From Floccularia luteovirens (taxonomy: Eukaryota > Basidiomycota > Agaricomycetes > Agaricales > Squamanitaceae): a stretch of 64,000 nucleotides of DNA. Position 1 is the stretch's first letter. Every line of letters begins with the position of its first letter. Positions 45,288 to 58,247 of the stretch are shown one piece after another. The stretch covers positions 434,001 to 498,000 of the forward strand of contig VSJF01000011.1 of NCBI GenBank assembly GCA_009739215.1, read 5' to 3'. Both the position numbers and the translations under genes were made by a program. The notes under the pieces were generated by a model that did not search any database, was not told where the DNA came from, and was given only the letters and a program-made list of their open reading frames with translations.

Positions 45288-46771
45288 ATGAGACTTCGCA
45301 CTTTCACTGGCCAACAAGTCCTCAAACAAAGGATCAACTTTCAGCGCCATACATATCCGTCACAAATACTCAGGTCCTATGTACACACGCCTCCTGCACC
45401 GAGAGGACATCGCAATAAATTTCTCTCGCCATTCTTCACTGGTGTTCTAGTTGTGGGGATAGCAACTACGATATATGGCGTGTGAGCTGAAGCATCTTAT
45501 CAATGGTTATATCATGATGAACGGGTATATGTGTAGCTATGATATCTATGATACGATGTCTATGTGGCCCGTTGAAGTTCGTAAAGATCTGAAGGCTGGG
45601 TTGCTTGCGAAAAATAAGGGGGATCTTGAACTCAGTAGTCAATATCTAAGAAGGTATGTACGTATGCACAGCTCTCACTCATATATTGAGTATCTATTTG
45701 ATCAGAGCATGGAACACTGCTCAAGAAATGCAGATTGAGGCATTCAAAACAGATCCGCTTCTCAAAACCTCTGGAATTGCTATTTCTCTTGCAAACGTTT
45801 TGGAACTGGACAATAAACTAGAACAAGCGTATGACGTCTACGTTCAAGCGCTATCACAAATCCGGGACTATTCTAAAAAAGTGCGGATAAGTGATGTAGA
45901 AAATATGCGCGCTGCAACTATTGCATATCGTCTTGGGGAGCTGGCGCATGAGCTTGAAAGGCCAGAGGGGGAAGAGGAATGGTTAGTAGCAGCCGTTGAA
46001 ACTATACTGAAGAACTTCAAGACTGTAGAGCCTGTGGCAATGGACAAAATCAGACAACAAAGCAGTGCAGAGATAGAATCTATGACATCAGGATTGGATT
46101 TACCGAAGTGGGTTGCAAGGTGTGATATTGCTGCAATATTTGAAGCACTCGGGAGCTTTTATGGCCGTGCAGAAAGATTCGAGTGAGTCCCGGGATCATC
46201 ATAGTTATTAAGTATCAGTATCTTAAGTTTGCTAAACAGTTACGCTGTGCCACTATACTTACAAGCAGTATCAATCTTAATTCCACCACCACCTCAGCAA
46301 TCGTCAGCTGAGGATAGATGTCGAGGTGTGTTGTTATATCCCGAGTATCGGAAAGCTGAGTGGAGGTCTCAACATCACAACCGCCTCATTTTAGGTGCTC
46401 AACTCATGGGTAATATGTCTGAACTTCTTATGAGGAACAGCTTAAGCGCGGATAGCCTGTCTCAAGCAGAGTCATGGGCTAATATGGGACTTGACATAAT
46501 CAAAAATACCAGGAAGAGCGAGTTAGACAAAATTGACGTATGCGAGGTTGGATATGGTTTTATGTTATTCAACGTAGGAATGATACAAGAGGTTCGTGGT
46601 CATTTTTCTTCTGAAGTGTCGCTTAAAAATGACTGCCATATGTAGGCGTTAGATAAAAAGAAAGAGGCTCAAAATCTGCTAACACAAAGCTTGAACCAAT
46701 TCAAGGAAATAGGTTCAGAAGAAAATATTATCCATGCTCATCAAGCACTGAAAAAACTCAATGTTCCATGA
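45288..46771 (+). CDS. Mitochondrial TPR protein, Mgr3-like
   Basis: ATG at 45288 opens a basic, Ser/Thr-containing N terminus (RLRTFTGQQVLKQRINFQRH) typical of a mitochondrial presequence. A transmembrane segment SPFFTGVLVVGIATTIYG follows. Exon 2 begins YDIYDTMSMWPVEVRKDLKA, then tetratricopeptide-type helices: GLLAKNKGDLELSSQYLRRA, ISLANVLELDNKLEQAYDVY, YRLGELAHELERPEGEEEWL, CDIAAIFEALGSFYGRAERF, YAVPLYLQAVSILIPPP, MGNMSELLMRNSLSADSLSQ and a final KKKEAQNLLTQSLNQFKEIG; TGA at 46769-46771. The architecture (presequence, one helix, TPRs) fits yeast Mgr3, an adaptor of the inner-membrane i-AAA protease. The assignment is by architecture rather than by a signature motif. It is tail to tail with SEC62, 104 bases apart. 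Confidence 0.68.
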
Positions 46772-46875
46772 ATGTTACCCACACACAAGGAAGGCATGCG
46801 ATAGATTAATACCGAATGGAAATATAGGCAAAATTTAAACATAGAGAGAAAGAATAGTGTCACAAAGCTAAATTA

Positions 46876-47817
46876 TCATGCGTCCTCGTCCTCAACCTCC
46901 TCAACCCTGGCACTTCGGCTTCGTGGTCGAGAGTCCGACGATTCATCAACTTCCTCAATGAAAGCACCACCGTTTTTGGAGAGTTTATCCGCATTTGACT
47001 TTCCCTTGTCCTTGTCTTGTACCTCTCCGTTTTTGTCTCCCTTTCGTTTCTTGGTCTTTTTCTTGGGAATATCCCATTCCCACAGAGGAATAAATGATTC
47101 GACCTAGTCAAGCAGTAGATCAGCAACAACAAAGCTTTCTCTTTGTTGAAAAACCCACAAATCCGACATCTGCAAATAGTTTGGGGAATATCCAAATTCC
47201 CGGACTGGCAACCACAATTGTGATGATATAGAATATCAGCCTCACAATTGCTATAGCGAAGAATAAACCGATAAGACCAAGCATTCCGATACTCAAATAC
47301 CACACTCCCAACCGCATAATGGGTGGCCATAATGGGAACATTACACCCGCCAGCATGATTGCGACCATTAGTATCCCACCGGCATATACTGTCCATTGCG
47401 AGCCATTATAAAACCATGCATAATAGTCGTCAGGAGTGAATGTCTGTTCTTGGATGATTTGGAGTGCTTTTGGAGATGAGGCTGAGGAGCCTGTCGGTCC
47501 ACCACGTTGTACACGGAGGAAGAAGGCGAAAGCGTTGACAGCTGAGAGGATCGTCTGTGCTTCAGCCTCAGTTGTTACTTTTGGTACGCCGGTGATTTTA
47601 GCGTATGCTGGGGTGAGTAGTGCCTTGATGGCGGACTTTCCTGTATATTAGGCTACGTCAATAAAAAGTCCTTAACAAGTAATGACAAAATACCTTTGAA
47701 GTAGTCAATCCGCTTTCCATTTATTGCGCCCACTCGGATTTTGATACCTGCATTTCCACTACGCAAGAATTGAGCAACTTTGACTATCTCAGGGGGTGCT
47801 TTCGTCTGTTGATTCAT
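46876..47817 (-). CDS. SEC62: Translocation protein Sec62
   Basis: Subunit of the Sec62/Sec63 complex, which drives post-translational import of proteins into the ER through Sec61. ATG at 47817 gives QQTKAPPEIVKVAQFLRSGN, then KIRVGAINGKRIDYFKGKSA, the conserved cytosolic domain. After QTFTPDDYYAWFYNGSQWTV come two transmembrane segments (AGGILMVAIMLAGVMFPLWP and YLSIGMLGLIGLFFAIAIVR) and a helix IFYIITIVVASPGIWIFP. The C terminus is cytosolic: ESFIPLWEWDIPKKKTKKRK and a highly charged acidic/basic tail ending VEEVEDEDA. Two introns are seen; the one near 47105-47155 separates GF from VESF. Length and topology match the family. Confidence 0.93.
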
Positions 47818-49764
47818 GGCAAAGGGTTCTGTCCGCCTAATGACACACTATCCGATGAAATTTTGTGAAAAGCCGGCCTGGTCAGACAAACAAAGAGTAC
47901 AGTCTGTAAGTCAACGCGGTGATAGACATTTTAGCTTATAATCACCGTTTAAAGATTATAGAGACGATGCACGGAGAGGACAAAGAACGTGAAGACAGGA
48001 AATGACAAGCTGGTTAGAGTTTAGAACAAATTGAGTTTTCGATGAGCTGGCCAACTTTTTGGACACGTCACACACTAAATTAAACTGAGCGTGACACACC
48101 CACCCACCCAGTTGCACCGCCACTACGACAGCATTGTAGGCGGGCAGTGATCAGCCCTCGAAAATCTACGTTGTTGCTAGCTAAGGACCCATAATAGAGG
48201 ATACTACGATTATCATATGTGGTAGAGGCTGTCTCAAAAGTACCCTGGTAGAAGCTTATGATCCTGGCTGTTTCAATTAAACCCCTGATATCCATGGATC
48301 CCATGAACAACGAGAGCCCCCTTCGGTCATCCCGGTTCGAAATTTGCCTCTCGTCGTTGCTGCGTAACCCTTTGAATACAACTCACCCCTATGTTTGCAT
48401 CACAAACTTTCATACTTACTTACAGCCTCTGTGGTTCATTTAGACCTCGAATGAGCGATCTGCGGCCCGCGGACTCGGAATGGACCCTCCCCGATACCCG
48501 GTTTCGCAAAAGTCGTAGCCGTCAGGAAAAATGATGCAGTGGGTTCTTTCATCACGGCCAAGGTATACGTACAAAAAAAGTCGTCATACGTTAGTAAATG
48601 CAGATAGGTCGCTTCGATGAAACGGAGACAGACGAGTTTGAGATGTAATTAATCAATTTTCTTGTTGAGCATTCTGAGGTGCTGAGGTAGGTATCGTGAC
48701 TGATACCAACAGTGGCTAGATGTTTCAGAGCGTCGCGTTGTTGCATTTCCATTTGTCTTAAATGCCCAGAAAGGTGCCTAGTAGTGAAGGCCACAAGTGA
48801 CAACAGCGTGTGTGTTGACCTTACGAGTTTATAGATATGTCGACCTGTCGAGGCCACATCTCCGGTGGTTGGAATGAAGCTTGCGCGCATCGTTCACGCC
48901 TGCCACACACGAGGAGTTCCATCCGATCTGATTGACAGTTCGACAGTCCTTACGGTAATACATGACTCCAAGAGAACATACATAGACGGTCAACGGGCTG
49001 GTCGAAAAAAAACTTCGGCATTATACTGATGACAATATATTTAGCATCTGGGGAAATTCATTCCCTATAGCTCTTCTATGAGCTGTGTGTAGTGGGGCCT
49101 GTGTAGTCGCATGAGCTCATGATTTCTCAAGAGAAGAGAACCTTACAAGTAATAATGAAACTTCTTGTGGTGGTGGGCAAAATGAGGGCTGAGAAGATTG
49201 TGTTGATGTATTAAGGTTTTATATAAGATGTAGCCCATCACAGAGTTCTCAGTGGGAGATGGAACTCCCATCAAACAATGTTGAGTTGACAGACAACAAG
49301 GACTCGGGTATAGACAGATAAAGCGGGGTTTATGTTGACCTCAGGGGTCACAGCTGAACATGCCCAGTGTACTGGGCGAATAAGTATGAAACCGGAAGTA
49401 TGGTTAAATAATTGTTGTGTAAGAGTTCACATGTCGGGGATTGAGAGGAGCATCTTGACTGTGATAACATCAGATTCATTGTATTCTAAGACGAGAAGCT
49501 GTAATGATATTTTTGCGTTGCTTACCAACGGTACGGCATTGCCATGGCAAACTTGCGGCTTTGAGGACATCATAATCATTTCAAGGCTCATTAAAGAGTC
49601 CGGGTGGGTGAGATCAAAAGAAAACGTGGGTTCCCCTTATCGTACTATTTAAATCCAAAGAAAGCAATTGTTGTTATTGTCTTTTCATTTCAGCCTTTAT
49701 AATCCTCTCTCTTAACTTTTCTTTCTTGAACCACTTCCCGTCGTCTCTTTCATTTCTTATCACT
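47818..49764. other. Gene-poor interval, MAPK promoter
   Basis: About 1.9 kb between SEC62 and the MAPK gene. A minus-strand frame at 48591-48890 (99 codons, starts RASFIPTTGDVASTGR) could be a small gene but has no recognised motif. The last 100 bases are CT rich and probably form the MAPK leader. Confidence 0.35.
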
Positions 49765-51336
<1,572 letters not shown>

Positions 51337-52187
51337 AGAGATCTTGTTAAACTATTCATCATTTGTAGTAGAATCATTTTTTTTCCCCTTGTAAGTGTTG
51401 GCTGTTCTTGTAACTTAGTTAGTAACTCTCCTTGATTGAACTTGTTTCAGTATTCAGTTGCGGACCGTATATCACATTTGAGGTTGAGGTCAAATGGGTG
51501 TGTTAGCATTTGGCATGGGAACGGGACAAACAAAATCACTATTTTTTGGGGTCTGCATGGTAGCATATATAACGTAAATGGTTTTACGTATACATATATC
51601 CCGGCCGGACCTGAAAATCTTGTTTTTAATAACATTACATACACACAAGATGCATGAAAACTGGTTTTCATGTTACTCTCTCGCACGTTTCTTATATATA
51701 TGTTCCTTTGCTAGTAATTTGTACCATTCAAGGCAGTTGTTGTAAGTTCATCAAACAAAACAAAAGATAAAAATATACTGCATGTGAAAGCAAGCAACAA
51801 CGATAACGTATACCAACAAAGTATGCTAATGAGCAAAAAAAAAAGAAAACACAACAATGAATTGGATCGTAAAAAAGCGTAAAAGATACGTAAAGAGGGA
51901 GATTGCTTTGTTTTTTATTGATTTTTTTCTTCCTTCAAATGCTTGGCTTTTCTGCAACAAAGGAATCGTACCCCCCCCTTATACAATGTGATAATGCTGG
52001 ATATGTACGTACGCCTTGCAAAAAAAAACAGAAGAGATAGAGAATGTAAACCGGCTCAAACCCGAAGCACGGCTGCCAACTCTCATCATCAATTTTTTTT
52101 ATGACACGCCCCCACCAAGAAAAAGAGACATCCCGATCATAACCACATTCCACAACACACACGCGCCGAACTCTATACCCTACATGA
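51337..52187. other. Convergent spacer between MAPK and the G3BP-like gene
   Basis: About 850 bases, AT rich with several A and T runs near 51830-51930 and 52020-52100. Expected 3' ends of both genes; nothing else recognised. Confidence 0.45.
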
Positions 52188-54099
52188 TTATGATGGTTTA
52201 GGGCCAGATCCGCCCCTTCCCCGTCCTCCACCCCTGGTTCCTCTGAAACCACCTCCACCACGACCTTCGCCATTCACCATAGGCGGGCCACCTCTCGTCC
52301 TACCCTGAGGCCTATCCCCACGCTCCTTCTTTGTCTCAATGTAGATTCTCACCTGACCAACTTCCCCACCAACATCAATCCAAACACCACCTTCACCACC
52401 CTGGTTCTGAGACAAACTCGCAGTAATAGCACGTTTCGCAGACTCAACAGTATTGAACTCAATGAATGCACATGCTTTCGAGCGCACAATCTCACATTCC
52501 TTGATAGGTCCGAACTTTGAGCTTAGAGTATTTGTGAGCATTGTCTGGGAAATGTTCTCGGTGACACTCTGGTAAATGATTGTTTCATATAAGAAAAGCA
52601 AGTTTATGGAGACATGTAAAACTTACCTTAATAAAACATTGAGCTGTATTCACGCTTTGAGCAGTCGCAGCACCAGGATGTTCACGTCTCTCGCCCTGAT
52701 TAGATTGTCCAGATCCGTGATACTGACCCTGATGATGCTGATTTCTTTGTGGCTGACTTGCAGCAGGGGTTTGGGTGCCACTACTCGGAGCTGGACTGGA
52801 TGGTATTTCCGTAATGCCCCGTGATTCCTGAGCAACGGTTCCCCATTTCTTGGAATTTGTGGCGGCAAGAGAAGCCCATGATCGTGCTGCATTGGATGCG
52901 GAAGGTGCAGGAGTAGCAGCAGGAGTAGCGGCTGCGGGTGCGGGTGCGGATGCAACAGTGGCAGACGGTGCTGGTGCAACTTGGGTCTGAGGGGTAGAAG
53001 TAGAGGGAGAGATTGATTCAGCGGCAGTTGAAGTTGAAGGTGTAGCCTCAACCTCGTGGGTGTGGATGCCGTTAGGTTGAGAGAGGGGAATGGAAGTGGT
53101 AGAAGGAGTGACAGGTTGTGGTTGTGGTTCCGGTGCGGGGGTGGGAGTTTGGATAATGTTAGGCTCAGGAACGTCAGTGGTAGGTGCCTCGTCAGTGGCG
53201 TAGGTAGGGGCAGGAGCAACCGGTGCGGACACAGGTGCAGGTGCCGGTGGAGGGGTCGGCTCGCGGGGTGGTTCGTAGACAGACTCAACCGGCGCGGGTG
53301 CGGCCTGGGCTGATGTAGGTGTCGACTCGGATGCGACAGGAACAGCGTCAGTTGCTTCAGCTGCCTCACTAGTATCCTCACCTTCAACAGTTTCCTCTTT
53401 CAAGAAGCGGAAAATGTCGTTGAGGACAAAATACCCGTTTGGTTGCTCAGCGAGGAAAAACGTCTGCACGAATTTTCGCCAGGGGTCACCATGATTTGAC
53501 AATTCACCGATGACCTGGATAATGATACCGCCGTTTGCAGAGGATTGAGCGTCCACTGAATGGATGAAAACCTTGCAGTCTTCGAAACCAATGGAAGTAA
53601 TTTTATTATGAATTTCCTATCGACGTCATCAGTATAATTGAAAGAAAATTGCGTGGAAAAAAATGAAAAAAGTGGCCAAAAATGAAAACGTATCAATTTG
53701 ACACATGGAGCCTGCGAGATGCAAAAACATGGCTGCGCGAAAGCTAGCATGCATATACATCACATCTAGAATAAAGACGTCGGGAGTGATTTCTCCGATA
53801 TAATCAAATCGATTCGAATACGGGTATCATCAGGGATACCAACGAATTGAAAAAGGACAACAAAACAGGAAAGGAGAGCGTCGTGGAAAAAAGCTCACCT
53901 GTTGACCGTAGCATGGCTTGCCGTCCTCTCCTTCAGTGCCATGGATGAAGGTAGAGCTTTTAGTGTAGAAACAGTGCAAACGATTGGGCTGCTTGTTAAC
54001 AAAGGTATAATACTGAGGAACAAATTGCCATCCGACTTCGGAAGGATTGACGTGCTCATGAATTGGATTCGAAGCCGGGGCAGTCGAAGAAGTAGTCAT
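52188..54099 (-). CDS. G3BP-like protein: NTF2-like domain, proline-rich linker, RRM and RGG tail
   Basis: The start at 54099 leads into an NTF2-like domain (VGWQFVPQYYTFVNKQPNRL, HCFYTKSSTFIHGTEGE, GQQEIHNKITSIGFEDCKVF, GGIIIQVIGELSNHGDPWRK, FVQTFFLAEQPNGYFVLNDI). A Pro/Ala/Thr-rich low-complexity linker of about 200 residues follows, with a conserved-looking RSWASLAATNSKKWG. The C terminus has an RRM (TMLTNTLSSKFGPIKECEIV, KACAFIEFNTVESAKRAI) and a Gly/Arg-rich end (GGGGFRGTRGGGRGRGG). This is the architecture of animal G3BP and fission yeast Nxt3, RNA-binding partners of the Ubp3-type deubiquitinase and stress-granule components. The intron inside the NTF2 domain (about 53617-53897) is roughly 280 bases, much longer than usual here. 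Stop TAA is at 52188-52190. Confidence 0.88.
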
Positions 54100-54601
54100 G
54101 GTGCTAGTCGAAACGAGGTAAGTTTTCAAGAAAAAAGGTAGCAGCAAAAGACACACATGGAAGATTAAATGGAGTATGAAATCTAAAAGAATACAGCAGA
54201 GACGGACAAAAGGCCGCAAAACCAGCAAGGTAGACGTGTGGGGAGAGTGCCAACGATGACAAGCAAATTGCAACGCAACAAAAAAATATTCATGCCTTCC
54301 CCTCGGCTACTCCCGGTGGCTGTGCTTCTTTCCCACAAATTGTGGCTCATATCCTCCGTTCTAAACTTATGGCTGTAGCTGGTACAGAAGTCAGAGTACC
54401 ACCCTTGACCCGGAGCAGATGGTTTGGTTCATTGCAGTACTCCGTTGGTGCCGGTACCTGGACAATTAAACTCCTGAGGGAGTATACAACGCAGGTAGCA
54501 CGGGACATGTCTTATTCACAGCCTCCGAGCCTTTGATCGCTCCTATATCAGGCTGACTGCTTTTAGCTCCAATCTACATTGTGCCATTCTTGCCCTTTAC
54601 A
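54100..54601. promoter_or_regulatory. Divergent promoter region of the G3BP-like and Het-C genes
   Basis: About 500 bases between the two start codons. It is C/T rich near the Het-C side. No defined element stands out. Confidence 0.4.
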
Positions 54602-57600
54602 ATGTCAAACAACCAATCTGCCAAGCTTCTCTTTCTCCTCGTTTTTATATTCGCTTTCTGTCTCTCAGATCATGGCGTATATGCTTTTGGTGCAGGAAAC
54701 ATTCCCTCGTGTGTGATTACCTACCGGCAGATTAGCCCCGATCTTAACAAATGTAATCCAGATTCGCCTATATGGAAGGCAGGGCATTCAGACATGGCGA
54801 TATCGTAAGTTTGCCTCACCACCACGGGCGCCACCACTGATCTGAATGTAACGCACCAAGGAAGACGCGCTTGCCGAATTAGCGAAAAAGGGTGCTGGTG
54901 CTGGTTTCGCTCTGACTTCAATTCTCAAGGGAAGCAAATTCAATGGGCTTGATATCAAGCGCGTGTACTTCGGGTATGTGTGACCGTGGCAATTCTTTGA
55001 TTGGTTGTTTTACATGCTCCATAGAAATTGGCTTCGCGACTACAGTCAGGTGCGCCACCATTTTAGGTAGAAATGGCTGTATTCGTGCTGACTGGATAGA
55101 TAGGCAGTAGATGTGGCTTCTTTGAAGAAATTACAGCTCCAAGTTCGTAATTATTTTATCATAAATGTATACGATATACAAACCCACAACCCTTAGACCA
55201 TCATTAATCTTTGCATGGTCCTTGGCTTTATGGTGAGATAATTACTGTTCAGGGTGTCTCCGTCATAGCTGATTATTTTTAGGCACATGGATATGCTACT
55301 CATGAATTCGAAGTAACGCCCGAACGGCTAGGCGTATATCTTCCTGTATGTGACACGTGGCATGCATGATATTCTTCCGTAACCCAGGAATACCATAGAC
55401 GGAACACATTGACAATCCTAAGGGATATGCTGATGGTGAAGATGCAAGAAGATATCATCCTAAACTTCGCGGACCAGTTGATGTACGGCTATGAATGCTT
55501 CTATGTCTTATACCCTTCTCAGTTTCATATGAGTAGCCCCGGGAACTAGAAATCGATCCTAGAACAGGAATGAAAAACTATATCGCAAATGGTAAATTTT
55601 CTGTCATTTCTTGATACTTTAAGCTACACAGTATTGTTAGAGCAAGGGACTTGGGATAACTCCAAAAATTTGGTTCGACGGACTGTTGAACGTTGCATCC
55701 ACATTGGCCGCAATCACCGCCAAAGTGGCCTGAAACAAGATGAATACGAAGCCTACAGGTTGTTGGGCCAATCTGTGTGTACCACGCCTTCTTGCAAAAA
55801 TCGTATCTAATAGCAATTTCAGCTGCATACACTCGAAGACTTTCCTGCCCACTCCAATTTTTGCGAACTGGCGCTTGTCTCAATGGGTCACACAGAAGTT
55901 TTCGTTCATGTCGGAGACCAGGCCCGCATACAGGCGCCTCACGGAAAACGTGTCGCACCGCTTGTTACGGGTAATTACTTACCGACTTATATCTCTTGGC
56001 TTATGTGACATGTACTTATAACTCTCAGGAACATTTGGTTCAAGTGACTTCATTCATTCGTTATTGGGGGGTGAGTGTATTCAACTTTAGGAAACACCTT
56101 GCTCACAACCCACACCAGAGGCAACCGACCATCTCGTACGTACTTCTGATTTGATTGTATGTTGATGTTGACTATACGTCATTGGTTATCCACGTCAGAG
56201 CGAAGTAATGCCTTCTGTTGTTTCATTTCAGATCATCTTCTTAACTCTACATTACAGGCATCAGTATCAGATCTCAACAAAGAAATAGACAAAGCACGAA
56301 CAAAGTCTCTGCAGACAGAACGTTCTGGCCCTGGTTCTGGCCCAGCGGATCCGGCAGACGTCCTTCGGGGGCTCTTATTCACGCTACCAGGAGGCTCTGA
56401 TGGTGAAATAAGTCGTGATTTAGAAGCAGTTCAGAAGATTAGGGCTGGGCCACAGCAAGGAGGCAAAAGACCAGAAGATATGAGTCCTCAGGAGTTGCAT
56501 TCGGTCCTGTGGCAAGTGTTAACTTTTAGAGATTCAGGTAAGTTATAAATCCAGTGAGGACTTGTTGGACCTGACACAATGCCTGCACACATAGTTGTAA
56601 AAAAGATCTCAAAGACAATTGGTATGGTGGATCTTATCTGTAACTTACTGGATTGATTAACCCTAATACTTCTCCGCAGAAAAAATTCCAGGCCTTGGTC
56701 CTCTAATCGAAAAAATTATGGATTCTATTTCAGGTGGGTTTCATGCTATCCCTCGCGACCAGATTCTAACATTTGTACCACTTAGTTTTCGTTTTCACAA
56801 CTTTGGAGGTAATAGCCTCTTCCCTTTGACGTCAATCCATAATGGTTTTTCACCCTTGCACACTTCAGCCTTTCCTCAAGCCCTTATTGAAATCTGCAAC
56901 GACCGGACTGCAAAGTGTTTCAGGGGAGGTGATCGACAATCATGATCAATATGAAGTTTTCAATGACCCGCGAGCTGTATGTTGCTATACTTCCCATTTA
57001 TGAGCAGCACTGACAGTCAATGTCATTAGTCCGATCCAACCCATTCATTCTTAAGTAAAGACCACTTTGTAAGTAAAACAACCTGCACACGCTGACACAA
57101 ACTTAAGTTTCAACCCAATAGAACTTGATTCTTAACGAACCCGCTGGACAGCTTGCACGACTCATTGTTGTATGTATCCATTCGTTCTAAGGTCCTGGGA
57201 GCCATCTCAATTCCATTTAGGTCCATACTGTAAACTTGGTCACTAAGGCTTGGGATGATAAGAATGCCAATGTAAACCACATTGTTGAAGAAATCTTGCA
57301 ATGCTTGTATGCTAAATTGATATTCTAATACCGATGATTCAATCGTTAACTGCTCCAATAGGTTCCACCCCGATTTCCACAATCCAAACTCCAAGATTCA
57401 ACGCGAAATGCTACAATATATGCAAACTTGGGTTCGGGGGCTCAAAAACCAAAAAGCCGTCCTCCAGCGCCTTTCGAAAAATGCTGTACGAAATCACGAA
57501 AATATCCGCTTGGCTGGTGAAGGGGGTGCCGCCGCATCCCAAGGCTCATACGCTGACAACCAAGCGCACCAATTCCAACATACTTTGCAAGGCTATACTC

Positions 57601-58247
57601 AGGGAATTCCTGGAGTTTCTCAAGTGCAAAATATTTTTGGAGGTGGTGCTGGGTTCGCGAGAGATGGTACTGGGCCAAGGTCTGGACCCGGCGCACCAGG
57701 TTTCCCCGGACAAGGTTCAGCCAATACCAACCCATCACCTGTGAGCGGTCAAGCAGCCTCGTACTATGGTGGTAATGCCAGACCATCTGGACCACCAGGG
57801 TCAGCAATCAATACAGGACAATATCCGCCGCCTTCTGGGCCGCCTCCACCAGGCAACATGGGTAATTACGCCCCTCCATCAGCCCCCCCCTCTTCATTCA
57901 CTAGCTCGCCCTCAACTCCTGGTGCGGTCCAGCCTCATCATCACGCAGGGTACTCTCCATCTTATGCTCCGTCTTATTCTTCTCCACCACCGGCATTCCC
58001 TGGAAGTGCGTCACCTTCATTCCCGGGTGCGCCTCCACAGTTCCCCGGAGGACCAGCTCTTGGAGGATACGCACCGCCATCTGGCCCACCTGCATTTCCT
58101 GGTGCGCCTGGAGGATATGCACCGCCAGCAGGTCCGCCTCCGTTTGGATTCCCGGATGATCGATCTCCTCCACAGTTCCCGAATATGCCAGGAGATGCAT
58201 CCGGATTCCCAAAGACCTTTGGAGGTAATGACGGGCGGTGGCAATGA
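54602..58247 (+). CDS. Het-C family protein (heterokaryon incompatibility C-like)
   Basis: ATG at 54602 is followed by a strong signal peptide (SAKLLFLLVFIFAFCLSDHG-VYA). The mature N terminus FGAGNIPS is the Het-C hallmark. Family blocks follow: DALAELAKKGAGAGFALTSI, KFNGLDIKRVYFGNWLRDYS, QAVDVASLKKLQLQ, GYATHEFEVTPERLGVYLPE, EHIDNPKGYADGEDARRYHP, KLRGPVDPRELEIDPRTGMK, NYIANEQGTWDNSKNLVRR, ALHTLEDFPAHSNFCELALV. Later exons give SDLNKEIDKARTKSLQTER, LWQVLTFRDS and HFNLILNEPAGQLARLIV. From about 57700 the C-terminal 170 residues are a Pro/Gly/Ser/Tyr-rich repeat tail ending GNDGRWQ. In Neurospora, het-c alleles control vegetative incompatibility; most fungi carry the gene without proven recognition function. 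About fifteen introns. Confidence 0.92.

Noticed and set aside
48330..48370. GGTTCGAAATT resembling a tRNA B box
   Set aside because: No A box or paired stems at the required distance.
48591..48890. 99-codon minus-strand frame
   Set aside because: Possible small gene, but nothing beyond an ATG and open length supports it.
52650..53387. 245-codon minus-strand frame rich in Leu, His and Pro
   Set aside because: It is the shifted reading of the Pro/Ala-rich linker of the G3BP-like gene; composition is an artefact of the repeated codons.
53617..53897. Box C/D snoRNA in the long G3BP-like intron (TGATGA and CTGA present)
   Set aside because: Boxes are not arranged with a terminal stem and a proper C'/D' pair.
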